Numbered from the stretch's first letter, positions 5,999 to 11,764 are shown. The stretch is 14,149 nt of DNA from Patescibacteria group bacterium UBA6033 (GCA_002429325.1 DIZH01000012.1:25933-40081); one strand, 5' to 3'. The notes: a model not told the origin generated them from the sequence alone. Made by a program: numbers and translations.

Positions 5999-6026
5999 TT
6001 GTTTTTCTAACGTTTAGTGGTATGGT
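5999..6026 (+). promoter_or_regulatory. Promoter of 6091-6432 gene
   Basis: TTGTTT, 16-nt spacer, TATGGT. It gives a leader of about 58 nt that contains a TACGC / GCGTA hairpin (6048-6061) and a GAGGAG SD. Confidence 0.5.
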
Positions 6027-6090
6027 TCTGAGCAGTCGTTCTTTATCTACGCATCCGCGTATATGGGGCGACCATAACCGAGGAGTTGAA

Positions 6091-6432
6091 ATGAAGAAAC
6101 GCAATTTCGCTGGTGTCGCCGTATATCCGGCGTACCTGCCGAGAAATCTCCGGCCGCTCGTGGGCGTCTGGATTGCCGCACCCGTCTCGAATGAGCAGCG
6201 TGAGCGGCTCATGGAGCTCAATGTGTCATGCGCACCAGGGCACATCGGTGTCGCTTCGCACGCCGACGGGACCGTCGTATCGTTTGCCGGCACGCTGCCG
6301 ACGACGTTCACTCCGCGCAAGATGGCCATCAAGCTCTCCGATGCCGTGGCGGAAGTGACAGGTCTCCACAGTGTACTGCGGCAACTGCGCAACTACGGGC
6401 AAGTGAGCCGCGCGCTCGCACCGGCACAGTAG
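6091..6432 (+). CDS. Orphan protein of 113 residues
   Basis: Unrecognised. The ATG at 6091 follows GAGGAG at 5-nt spacing; an upstream in-frame ATG at 6022 sits inside the promoter and is rejected. The N-terminal part is beta-rich (KKRNFAGVAVYPAYL, LVGVWIAAPVS) and includes GHIGVASHADGTVVSFAG. The C-terminal part is a likely helical pair (MAIKLSDAVAEVTGLHSVLR). No membrane segment or cysteine cluster is seen. Monocistronic, with its own promoter and a strong terminator. Codon use looks GC-rich, like the rest of the left half of the window. Confidence 0.75.
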   Translation: MKKRNFAGVAVYPAYLPRNLRPLVGVWIAAPVSNEQRERLMELNVSCAPGHIGVASHADGTVVSFAGTLPTTFTPRKMAIKLSDAVAEVTGLHSVLRQLRNYGQVSRALAPAQ

Positions 6433-6452
6433 CCACGGCCGGCACCTCAACA

Positions 6453-6480
6453 GGCACCCTTTCGGGGGTGCCGTTTTTTA
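6453..6480 (+). terminator. Rho-independent terminator
   Basis: GGCACCC / GGGTGCC stem, 6-nt loop, then GTTTTTTA, 20 nt after the stop of the 113-residue gene. Confidence 0.93.
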
Positions 6481-6492
6481 TCAGAGAATAGC

Positions 6493-6521
6493 TTGACAAA
6501 AGCACAGAAAGAACATACTAT
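6493..6521 (+). promoter_or_regulatory. Strong sigma70-type promoter
   Basis: Perfect TTGACA, 17-nt spacer, TACTAT. The expected start site (about 6528) coincides with the first base of the leader hairpin. Confidence 0.85.
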
Positions 6522-6527
6522 ATTTCT

Positions 6528-6543
6528 CGGACAAGATCGTCCG
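6528..6543 (+). promoter_or_regulatory. 5'-end leader hairpin
   Basis: CGGAC / GTCCG with a 6-nt loop at the predicted 5' end of the mRNA, 4 nt before the GGAGG SD region. Probably an mRNA-stabilising or translation-tuning stem. Confidence 0.45.
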
Positions 6544-6557
6544 GAACGGAGGTTCAG

Positions 6558-6815
6558 ATGGCACGACCGGATTACCAACAAAAGTTGCTGGGGATCATCC
6601 TCGAGAGGCTCGGGGACAAGGACACGGACGTTGAAATCGAGTACGCCGTGAAGCAGGTCATGCATACCCACAGAGAGAGCTGGTACGGCGTGAACTACAG
6701 CTACCTGTTTCGAGCTCTTCGCCCAGCGGCAAAGAAGACAATCCAACGTCGCAAAGAAGCCGCCGCGAGAGTGAAAGCCAGCGAACAGCGCCCGCGGCTG
6801 ACACTCACGGGGTGA
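6558..6815 (+). CDS. Small basic orphan protein, 85 residues
   Basis: A predominantly helical, Lys/Arg-rich protein. It opens MARPDYQQKLLGIILERLG, has a central YAVKQVMHTHRESWYGVNYS segment and ends in a basic helix (KKTIQRRKEAAARVKASEQR). The tail suggests nucleic-acid or ribosome binding, but no family is recognised. The ATG at 6558 follows GGAGG at 5-nt spacing. The perfect promoter, leader hairpin and strong terminator make this a well-built monocistronic gene, probably well expressed. Confidence 0.8.
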   Translation: MARPDYQQKLLGIILERLGDKDTDVEIEYAVKQVMHTHRESWYGVNYSYLFRALRPAAKKTIQRRKEAAARVKASEQRPRLTLTG

Positions 6816-6834
6816 GATACCACAGCGACTTGAA

Positions 6835-6864
6835 GGGGGACCCAGTGTCCCCCTTTGCTTTTTA
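6835..6864 (+). terminator. Rho-independent terminator
   Basis: GGGGGAC / GTCCCCC stem with loop CCAGT, followed by TTTGCTTTTT, 19 nt after the 85-residue gene. Confidence 0.93.
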
Positions 6865-6874
6865 ATACTGACAA

Positions 6875-6907
6875 TTAAAAAAAAGAAACCGCCCGCGAAG
6901 CGAGCGG
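6875..6907 (-). terminator. Rho-independent terminator for 6927-7358 gene
   Basis: Minus strand CCGCTCGC / GCGGGCGG (one T-G pair), loop TTC, then TTTCTTTTTTTTAATT. Convergent with the terminator at 6835-6864. Confidence 0.92.
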
Positions 6908-6926
6908 CTACGCGAGCAGTTACGGA

Positions 6927-7358
6927 TCATGCCCTTTCGGCGATGTGCTTCTCAACCATTGCACGAACGTCGTTGATGAGCTGTCTCACGTCTGAGTCGG
7001 TGTCGAGATAGCAGGCGACTGATTTCAGGTGACGAGTGTCATCAAGCCAACAACATTCTTGATAGATTGAGATTGGTCGCGCGTAGTCTCGCCGTAGCCA
7101 AACCACCACTTGCACAATCCCTTCGTCATCTCGGCCGAGTTGCAGACTGTGATCGATAATTCTGATCTTAAACCAGTTATCGAGACTTTCCCGCTCCACG
7201 ATACGGCTCTCGAAGACAACGTCGATCCCGGGCCTTGCCGCAAGAGCGGCAAGTTCGTTACGGATGTGGTTGGCGTACTTCGTGCGGCGCGAGACTCGTT
7301 TCACCTGAGTGTGACGTTGTTCCTGTTGCCACTCGAGATCATTGCCACAATAGTGCAT
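6927..7358 (-). CDS. Orphan protein of 143 residues
   Basis: Unrecognised. The start MHYCGNDLEWQQEQ is chosen at ATG 7358 because GGAG lies 6 nt upstream; a TTG at 7370 in the same frame overlaps that SD and is rejected. The N-terminal third is basic (QVKRVSRRTKYANHIRNEL). The centre is beta-rich (WFKIRIIDHSLQLGRDDE, IVQVVVWLRRDY). The C-terminus is an amphipathic helix (VRQLINDVRAMVEKHIAE). The alternation could be a small alpha/beta RNA-binding or chaperone-like fold, but nothing specific is seen. Monocistronic, with a TTGACA promoter, a leader of about 60 nt with a hairpin, and a strong terminator. Confidence 0.75.
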   Translation of the reverse strand: MHYCGNDLEWQQEQRHTQVKRVSRRTKYANHIRNELAALAARPGIDVVFESRIVERESLDNWFKIRIIDHSLQLGRDDEGIVQVVVWLRRDYARPISIYQECCWLDDTRHLKSVACYLDTDSDVRQLINDVRAMVEKHIAERA

Positions 7359-7394
7359 AGATATCTCCAAAGAACACGGCTTACCGGCCGCCGG

Positions 7395-7415
7395 ACATGA
7401 GAGTTGTGCTCATGT
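7395..7415 (-). promoter_or_regulatory. Leader hairpin of 6927-7358 gene
   Basis: ACATGAG / CTCATGT, 7 bp with a 7-nt loop, just inside the predicted 5' end of the mRNA. Confidence 0.45.
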
Positions 7416-7425
7416 TCACGGGTGC

Positions 7426-7454
7426 ATATTGTAATTTGTTTCCAATTGTGTCAA
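7426..7454 (-). promoter_or_regulatory. Promoter of 6927-7358 gene
   Basis: Minus strand perfect TTGACA, 17-nt spacer, weak -10 CAATAT. Confidence 0.6.
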
Positions 7455-7538
7455 TAGCAGCGCGTAAATGGTCGCTGACACCATTTCTATCCTTCTTCCC
7501 ACTTCCCTCTTTCTTTGTTATAAAACAGATACGGCTAA

Positions 7539-7587
7539 ACCGTCCTGCTCCGCAGGACGGTCGCCCGAACAAATCATAGATTTGTTC
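7539..7587 (+). other. Two perfect hairpins before the tRNA-Glu locus
   Basis: ACCGTCCTGC / GCAGGACGGT (7539-7561, 3-nt loop) and GAACAAATC / GATTTGTTC (7567-7587, 3-nt loop). The first shares the ACCGTCC...GGACGGT arms of the terminators at 3150-3181 and 3650-3681. The second ends 3 nt before the tRNA-like copy. An extended -10-like TGTTATAAA lies upstream (about 7517-7525). No T-run follows either hairpin on the plus strand. Confidence 0.5.
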
Positions 7588-7590
7588 TAG

Positions 7591-7625
7591 GGCCCCATCG
7601 TCTAACGGCTAGGACAGACCTCTCA
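7591..7625 (+). pseudogene. tRNA-Glu 5'-half copy
   Basis: The first 28 nt are identical to the first 28 nt of the intact tRNA-Glu at 7853 (acceptor strand, D arm, start of the anticodon stem). After a 1-nt deletion it also keeps CCTCTCA. The anticodon stem can no longer form properly and the T arm and 3' acceptor strand are absent downstream. It may be a remnant of an integration or duplication event. Confidence 0.8.
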
Positions 7626-7817
7626 GCGGACAAAGAGGGGCTGAAACGCGAGAACACGCAGCGTTTCAGAGCCGGAGCGCGACGGCGCGAGGCGGGTGAG
7701 ACGTGCTGGGAACACGTCGCAAGACCTTGTGAGATATCTTTCCGAAGTATCCACAAGGTGTACTGCTCCTGTAAGGAGAGCGCAAAATCTCAGCAGAGAT
7801 TTATGCGTGACCGATTC
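7619..7817 (+). other. Highly structured non-coding stretch between tRNA copies
   Basis: Consecutive hairpins: CCTCTC / GAGGGG (7619-7640), CTGAAACGC / GCGTTTCAG (7641-7669), GACGTG / CACGTC (7700-7718), CCTTGTG / CACAAGG (7725-7758), CTCCT / AGGAG (7766-7778), then CGCA plus AAATCTC pairing back (7781-7807). It ends in GTGACCGATTC. The CCTTGTG hairpin, the following GTGTACTG...CTGTAAGGA and the final GTGACCGATTC recur at 7994-8184. An open plus-strand frame here also runs through the tRNA and is not taken as a gene. No known RNA family is recognised; a group I intron core was looked for and not found. Confidence 0.5.
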
Positions 7818-7843
7818 AAAATCGAACCCGCTTGTGCTACAAC
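7815..7843 (+). promoter_or_regulatory. Probable tRNA-Glu promoter
   Basis: TTCAAA, 17-nt spacer, TACAAC preceded by TGC (extended -10), ending 9 nt before the mature tRNA. Confidence 0.5.
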
Positions 7844-7852
7844 ATATTGATT

Positions 7853-7924
7853 GGCCCCATCGTCTAACGGCTAGGACAGATCCCTCTCACGGATCAAATC
7901 GGGGTTCGATTCCCCGTGGGGTCA
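7853..7924 (+). tRNA. tRNA-Glu (anticodon CUC)
   Basis: A 72-nt cloverleaf. Acceptor strands GGCCCCA and TGGGGTC pair with one G-T, and the D stem is GTCT / GGAC. The anticodon stem GATCC / GGATC encloses loop CTCTCAC, giving anticodon CUC, which reads GAG. The T arm is CGGGG TTCGATT CCCCG and the discriminator is A. The 3' CCA is not encoded (ACA follows) and must be added. The body matches the usual bacterial tRNA-Glu sequence. It is followed at once by an inverted copy of its own 3' half. Confidence 0.96.
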
Positions 7925-7991
7925 CAAAAATAAAGAAAACGATGCGAAGCATCGTGTGATTATATTTTTGTAGACCCCACGGGGAATCGAA
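7905..7991. repeat. Inverted repeat copying the tRNA-Glu 3' half
   Basis: The tRNA 3' end (7905-7923) is repeated perfectly, inverted, at 7973-7991 (19 bp). Pairing extends through ACAAAAATA / TATTTTTGT with a single bulged base, about 28 bp in all. The 30-nt centre carries its own CGATGC / GCATCG hairpin. If transcribed in one RNA, this stem competes with the T arm and acceptor stem. No T-run follows, so it is not a normal terminator. Confidence 0.85.
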
Positions 7992-8184
7992 GACCTTGCG
8001 AGCATATTTTGCGAGTTCCTGAAGCAAAATATCCGCAAGGTGTACTGAAGCTGTAAGGATCGATAAGCGTAATCGCGGTCCCCGGGAATCGAAAGACGGA
8101 GCAAGTCGAGCTAGCAAGCGAGACAGCGAGTCGGGGTAGCGAAAATTCGTGAGTGACGACGAACGAATTATTTGTGACCGATTC
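7992..8184 (+). other. Second copy of the hairpin module plus tRNA-like remnants
   Basis: CCTTGCG / CGCAAGG (7994-8040) encloses ATATTTTGC / GCAAAATAT. Then come GTGTACTG, CTGTAAGGA, a degenerate inverted T-arm-like piece (about 8077-8096, minus strand TTTCGATTCCCGGGGACC), an AATTCGT / ACGAATT hairpin (8144-8169), and GTGACCGATTC (8174-8184). The order of shared blocks matches 7723-7817. No gene is seen in 7992-8198. Confidence 0.5.
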
Positions 8185-8198
8185 TCCTCGGACAATAG

Positions 8199-8954
8199 TT
8201 ATCGCTCAAGCCGAATATGAACAAATTGCCGAAGTAGGTTTGCGAGCACCATGTTCATTTTCCGAACGAGAGCGTATGTTTCGGTTTGAAGAGCGCGATA
8301 TGCGACAACGTCCTTTATGAAGTCTTTCTTATATTCTTTGTTTGCTGTCTTTAACATGTACTGCTGAATGGCTGCGTCAGCGTAGTAGAAGCGTGTATCT
8401 TGTATGGTTCCCCCGTCAGAATAATACGCATGGTCTGCGCCAAAGCGAGTTTTGTCAGAAAAGAAGTCGTGATAGGAGCGAACTAGTTCTTTTTCGGACT
8501 GGTCGTAATGAAAAGCGATGTTATTTCTTATAAGCATCAGCTTATTCCCGAGGCCGTTGCGGTTCGTAGTGCGCTCAAACGCAGCGTCGAGAAGGTCGTG
8601 CCAATCTTCCCGTGCAGGTTTCGGCACTTTCAGAAGAACAAGCTGAAATTGCGGTGTGTGAAAAAGCTCCTCATGTGCCTTGAGGAATATAAAGAACTCG
8701 TTTACTACCCCGGCAATGATCTTGAAGTGCTGAGAGGTCATACCGTTGTACTCGCCTAAGTAGGCTGAGATAATCTCTTCTTTTGGAGGATTGTTAAACT
8801 TGTTAAAATATTTGATGAGGTAAATCAGCCCCTTTATATCGTTGTATATAACAGCAAGCACAAGAAAGAATGCACCGAGGTCGTCCTTGTCCGACTCAAC
8901 CAACCTCAAGGGAGCCACTTTTTTGATTGCTGCCATAAAATCCTCTTCTGCCAT
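8199..8954 (-). CDS. HEPN-like helical protein, candidate defence RNase
   Basis: A 251-residue, almost wholly helical protein. The key feature is IRNNIAFHYD (142-151): R143-N144 followed by four residues and H149, which fits the R-polar-x4-6-H active-site motif of HEPN ribonucleases found in toxins, abortive-infection proteins and CRISPR effectors. A long hydrophobic helix pair precedes it (31-50, 73-92) and another closes the protein. HEPN assignment rests on motif and helicity; the whole protein is not a family I can name. The ATG at 8954 has an AGGAG 13 nt upstream, too far, and TATCAT 6 nt upstream; ATG at 8936 (AGAGGA upstream) is an alternative start. It diverges from the structured RNA and AIPR gene, in an A+T-richer region beside the tRNA, consistent with transfer. 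Confidence 0.75.
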   Translation of the reverse strand: MAEEDFMAAIKKVAPLRLVESDKDDLGAFFLVLAVIYNDIKGLIYLIKYFNKFNNPPKEEIISAYLGEYNGMTSQHFKIIAGVVNEFFIFLKAHEELFHTPQFQLVLLKVPKPAREDWHDLLDAAFERTTNRNGLGNKLMLIRNNIAFHYDQSEKELVRSYHDFFSDKTRFGADHAYYSDGGTIQDTRFYYADAAIQQYMLKTANKEYKKDFIKDVVAYRALQTETYALVRKMNMVLANLLRQFVHIRLER

Positions 8955-8960
8955 GTCCGT

Positions 8961-8966
8961 ATGATA
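8961..8966 (-). promoter_or_regulatory. Possible -10 of HEPN-like gene
   Basis: Minus strand TATCAT, 6 nt before the ATG, with no good -35. Divergent from the promoter at 8997-9025. Confidence 0.3.
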
Positions 8967-8996
8967 CTCCTACTGGCTGAGAGTGCGCTTCACTAC

Positions 8997-9025
8997 TTGA
9001 CTTTTGAAACAAAATGAACTACTTT
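8997..9025 (+). promoter_or_regulatory. Promoter of structured RNA / AIPR transcript
   Basis: TTGACT, 17-nt spacer, TACTTT. The start site predicted about 7 nt downstream (about 9032) coincides with the first base of the first hairpin of the structured RNA. Confidence 0.75.
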
Positions 9026-9031
9026 CGGAGT

Positions 9032-9154
9032 ATTGGTGCGCAGCGGCCACCAATCGTTACTAGCGAAAGCTGTGACGGCCGTAGGAAACTCGGCAACCTG
9101 CTAAGAAGTTAGCTTGCTTTTAAATACAAGCAAACCCTTGGCGCCGCTAGGCGT
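9032..9154 (+). ncRNA. Unassigned structured RNA upstream of AIPR gene
   Basis: Six stem-loops nearly back to back. H1: ATTGGTG / CACCAAT (9032-9054). H2: CGTTAC / GTGACG with a bulged T and an inner AGC-GAAA-GCT cap (9055-9077). H3: GCCG / CGGC with a bulged T and an AG-GAAA-CT cap (9078-9094). H4: GCTAA / TTAGC with loop GAAG (9100-9113). H5: TTGCTT / AAGCAA (9114-9133). H6: GCGCC / GGCGT (9141-9154), followed by CTTTATTATTTATTT. H2 and H3 share an architecture (bulged T on the 5' side, GAAA tetraloop). H6 plus the U-rich tract could be a terminator, making this a free RNA, or an attenuator in the AIPR leader. I recognise no known riboswitch or ncRNA family. Not protein-coding: no SD-supported frame. 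Confidence 0.65.
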
Positions 9155-9179
9155 CTTTATTATTTATTTATCTACTATC

Positions 9180-10352
9180 ATGTCTACGTTAATTAAAATT
9201 CCGACAGAATCTTTTAAAAAAATAGAGATTCCCGACGGTAACGTGCCTGGAAAAATGTATGTCGCAGTCGTTAGCATTAAAGACCTACCGAGAGAGCTGG
9301 ACGAATGGAGGGGTGTGAATCCTCGTGAAGTCAACTTGAATTCGGGTGTCTCAAAACAAATTAGAGACACTCTTGATCAAAAACCTGAGGAGTTCATTCT
9401 GCGCAATCGCGGTATCACCCTGATAGTCAAGCACTCTGAATATCTCAATGGGCCAAAAACTCTAAATCTTGAGCTTGATGATAAGGAGCGCGACGGAGTG
9501 CTCGACGGCGGGCATACCCTGCTCAATATCTGGAAATATCTCGATGAGGAGGAGGATCCGAGCAATGCCTACGTAAGGCTTGAGATTCTTGAGGGAATCG
9601 AAGATTTGGACGAAACCGTAAGAATAGTTGATGCTCGCAACCGATCAACAGAAGTAAAGATTGCGGCGTTTGAAAACCTTCTCGGTCACTTCGATTCATT
9701 AAAAAAGATTCTCTCAAAGGAGCCTTATGCGGACAAAATCGCATATAAGGAAAACGAGCTCTCCGAGGACGGGACAAAAAAAGAGGTTCCAATTGAGGAT
9801 ATCCTCTCCTATGTCCTCTGCTTCGATACCGAAGACTTTGATCACAATAACCATCCGGTCAAAGCTTATTCAGGTAAGGCATCCGTTGTTAAGCACTTCA
9901 GAGATAACGTCGAGAAGATGCAGAAGTATTTGGGTCTAACGCCCGAAATTCTAATGCTTCGCGATCTTATATACGAGGATCTACCTAAAATATGGAACGA
10001 GGAAGGCAACGATGGGGCTGGGGGTAAGGCGGGGAAAATTCGCGGGATCAAAGTTGTTAATGAACCTAAGATTCTACCGTTCTCTGGTCACCCCACTAAG
10101 CACGTACTGTCTATGGGCTTTGTCTATCCCGCTCTTGCAGCGTTTAGAGCCCTTGTGAACGTTGAGGGAGATAGGGCTACTTGGAAAGATGATCCGATCA
10201 GAGTGTATGGCATGATTCGTAATGAGCTAACCAAGAAAGTTGTTGGGTCGGCTCTGCGAACCAAAAATCCCAATGAGACGGGAAAAAATGTTGATCTCTG
10301 GGGAATCTGCTATTCGATGGTGGAGAGAGAGGTTCTGACTCGCAAGATCTAA
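9180..10352 (+). CDS. AIPR-family (abortive infection phage resistance) protein
   Basis: A 390-residue protein with AIPR/DGQHR-type motifs: FILRNRGITLIVK (about 72-84), DGVLDGGHTLLNIW (about 105-118) and VRIVDARNRSTEVKIAAFENL (about 143-163). AIPR proteins occur in phage-defence loci; their biochemistry is poorly defined. The DGGHT motif recalls the DGQHR motif of DndB-like proteins of the ParB-related superfamily. The protein is shorter than many AIPR members but looks complete. The ATG at 9180 is chosen because a TTG at 9114 in the same frame would place the start inside the RNA hairpins. No SD is present; the T/A-rich tract upstream could serve as a -10 for a leaderless mRNA. Its position between HEPN-like and restriction genes supports a defence role. 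Codon use is A+T-richer than the left half. Confidence 0.85.
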   Translation: MSTLIKIPTESFKKIEIPDGNVPGKMYVAVVSIKDLPRELDEWRGVNPREVNLNSGVSKQIRDTLDQKPEEFILRNRGITLIVKHSEYLNGPKTLNLELDDKERDGVLDGGHTLLNIWKYLDEEEDPSNAYVRLEILEGIEDLDETVRIVDARNRSTEVKIAAFENLLGHFDSLKKILSKEPYADKIAYKENELSEDGTKKEVPIEDILSYVLCFDTEDFDHNNHPVKAYSGKASVVKHFRDNVEKMQKYLGLTPEILMLRDLIYEDLPKIWNEEGNDGAGGKAGKIRGIKVVNEPKILPFSGHPTKHVLSMGFVYPALAAFRALVNVEGDRATWKDDPIRVYGMIRNELTKKVVGSALRTKNPNETGKNVDLWGICYSMVEREVLTRKI

Positions 10353-10371
10353 TCATTAGCCCTCGCTAGAG

Positions 10372-10401
10372 ACAAACCCCGTACAATGCGGGGTTTGTTT
10401 T
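10372..10401 (+). terminator. Rho-independent terminator after AIPR gene
   Basis: ACAAACCCCG / CGGGGTTTGT, 10 bp with a 7-nt loop, followed by TTTC. The minus-strand exit is only weakly T-rich, so it serves mainly the AIPR gene and perhaps the convergent nuclease gene. Confidence 0.88.
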
Positions 10402-10418
10402 CGAGTGATCCTAATTTT

Positions 10419-10940
10419 TTACTTGGGAATCGGGAGACCCAGTTTTTGGAGTGGAAGATACCCGAAGTAATACTGACAACCGACCGAGTTTATGTAGGTC
10501 AAGACGTCTTTATATTCTGGGCGATTGAACCAGTCGCTAAGAATGTAGATATATTCAACCTCGTAATTAAGCGGCGCGAAAAGTCGCTGATATTGTTTCT
10601 TTTTGAAGTCGCAGGTCTGAAGCTTCTCATCCACTGATCCAGCGACCTTTTGAAATTTGATCTCAAGAATGAACATCGTATTATTTACAATGACATACAG
10701 TGCCTCGTCGGGAAGTAATTTCTTTGAAAATATTTCTGAGTGGTGCACCCCTTGGCTTTCTAGAAACTTATAAAGACTGTTCTTTCGATAACTTCGGGCT
10801 ACTTCTTTTTCGTTATATGAAATGATGTGTCCCTCTACAGAATATCCTGGAGTCTTTGAAAGAAGATCGAGAATGTCTTTTTCTCTCTCAAAATTTAGAC
10901 CCGTCAACGTATTGCCGCCGCCCTTACCACCTGTAATCAT
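10419..10940 (-). CDS. Type II restriction endonuclease, PD-(D/E)xK type
   Basis: Cleaves DNA lacking the cognate methyl mark. The 173-residue protein starts GGKGGGNTLTGLNFERE, a Gly-rich opening followed by a helix with a conserved Glu. The catalytic core is P77-D78 and E93-I-K95, with 14 residues between D78 and E93, right for PD-(D/E)xK nucleases. It is followed by FQKVAGSVDEKLQTCDFKKK (96-115), a segment I associate with this class of restriction enzymes. Its ATG overlaps the methyltransferase stop (ATGA), so the two are translated as a coupled pair with the methylase first, the safe order for a restriction-modification system. Short, but all catalytic residues are present. The recognition site cannot be read from the sequence. 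Confidence 0.85.
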   Translation of the reverse strand: MITGGKGGGNTLTGLNFEREKDILDLLSKTPGYSVEGHIISYNEKEVARSYRKNSLYKFLESQGVHHSEIFSKKLLPDEALYVIVNNTMFILEIKFQKVAGSVDEKLQTCDFKKKQYQRLFAPLNYEVEYIYILSDWFNRPEYKDVLTYINSVGCQYYFGYLPLQKLGLPIPK

Positions 10941-11758
10941 ATAGCTAAATCTTTAAATCGTTTGATTGATAAATCGAGATAACCCTTTTCCATATCAATT
11001 CCGATGAACTTCCTCCCGTGCATGGCGGCGGCGAGACCAGTCGTTGAGCTACCAGTGAACGGATCAAGCACGACATCACCCTTTTTCGTACTTGAGAGCA
11101 CGATGCGTTTGAGTAAATCAAGCGGTTTCTGTGTCGGATGCTTTCCATATTTCTTTTCTGCGGGGCGAGGTGTGCCCATTGACCACACCGATCGCATTTG
11201 CAGATTCGGTTTCTTCAACTGGTCTTCTGGCCATTCCCCTTCTTTCATCAGTTCGTAGTTGAAAGTGTGTTTTGCTTTCTTATCTTTTCGCGCCCAAATG
11301 ATCGTCTCGTGGCTCGCAGTGAAGAAACGGCAACTTAGATTAGGTGAAGCGTTTGGCTTGAACCAAGAAATATCATTGAGAATGTGATAGCCGAGTGATT
11401 GGAGCGCATGACCGCACTGATAGATGGAGTGGTAGGTGCCGCTCACCCAAAGCGTACCCTCTGGCTTTAGAACTCGTTTGCAAGCTTCGAGCCAGCGATA
11501 ATGAAAAGCATAATCGTCTTCAAATCCTTTGCTCACATCCCAAATTCCTTTATTGACGCTGACCATACGCCCAGCATGAACGCTAAAGCCTCCGTTTGAA
11601 AGATTGTACGGCGGATCTGCAAAGATCATATCGATTGAATTTTCGGGCAATTGAGCAAGTACATTCAAAGAATCCCCGTGGTACAAAACAAAATTGTCCT
11701 TCAAGAAATAAGGTCGTTGAGCGACTATGGCGAGTATCTTTCTTTCGGCGACGGTCAT
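10937..11758 (-). CDS. Beta-class adenine-specific DNA methyltransferase
   Basis: Transfers a methyl group from S-adenosylmethionine to adenine N6 within the system's recognition site. The 273-residue protein has motif IV DPPY at 48-51 near the N-terminus and motif I DPFTGSSTTG at 232-241 near the C-terminus, which defines the beta class. It closely resembles DpnA (second DpnII methylase) and also CcrM/HinfI-type enzymes in LKPEGTLWVSGTYHSIYQCG, NLSCRFFTASHETIIWARKD and HPTQKPLDLLKRIVLSS. The ATG at 11758 lies 6 nt after TACAAT with no SD. It overlaps the nuclease gene by 4 nt. Specificity (GATC, GANTC or another site) is open. Family is certain. Confidence 0.95.
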   Translation of the reverse strand: MTVAERKILAIVAQRPYFLKDNFVLYHGDSLNVLAQLPENSIDMIFADPPYNLSNGGFSVHAGRMVSVNKGIWDVSKGFEDDYAFHYRWLEACKRVLKPEGTLWVSGTYHSIYQCGHALQSLGYHILNDISWFKPNASPNLSCRFFTASHETIIWARKDKKAKHTFNYELMKEGEWPEDQLKKPNLQMRSVWSMGTPRPAEKKYGKHPTQKPLDLLKRIVLSSTKKGDVVLDPFTGSSTTGLAAAMHGRKFIGIDMEKGYLDLSIKRFKDLAI

Positions 11759-11764
11759 AACTCT

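Noticed and set aside
6022..6090. Longer start for the 113-residue orphan gene
   Set aside because: The ATG at 6022 sits in the -10 of the likely promoter and lacks an SD, whereas 6091 has GAGGAG at good spacing.
7591..7850. tRNA-Glu interrupted by a group I intron
   Set aside because: A P1-like pairing (CCTCTC/GAGGGG) exists, but no P7 core sequences such as an AGACTA-type R element or an ATAGTCC-type S element are visible, and no matching 3' exon follows.
7696..7959. Plus-strand open frame of 87 codons
   Set aside because: It runs through the intact tRNA-Glu, has no SD, and its apparent peptide is the translation of tRNA sequence.
7590..8200. CRISPR array
   Set aside because: The repeats are two or three diverged hairpin or tRNA pieces, not regular short repeats with equal spacers, and no cas gene is present.
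9032..9154. Known type III toxin-antitoxin RNA or common riboswitch
   Set aside because: No tandem short repeats of the ToxI kind and none of the conserved cores of the riboswitches I know; left as unassigned.
9114..9179. Longer N-terminus for the AIPR protein from a TTG
   Set aside because: The extension lies inside the RNA hairpins and their U-rich tract, has no SD and looks unlike a protein start.
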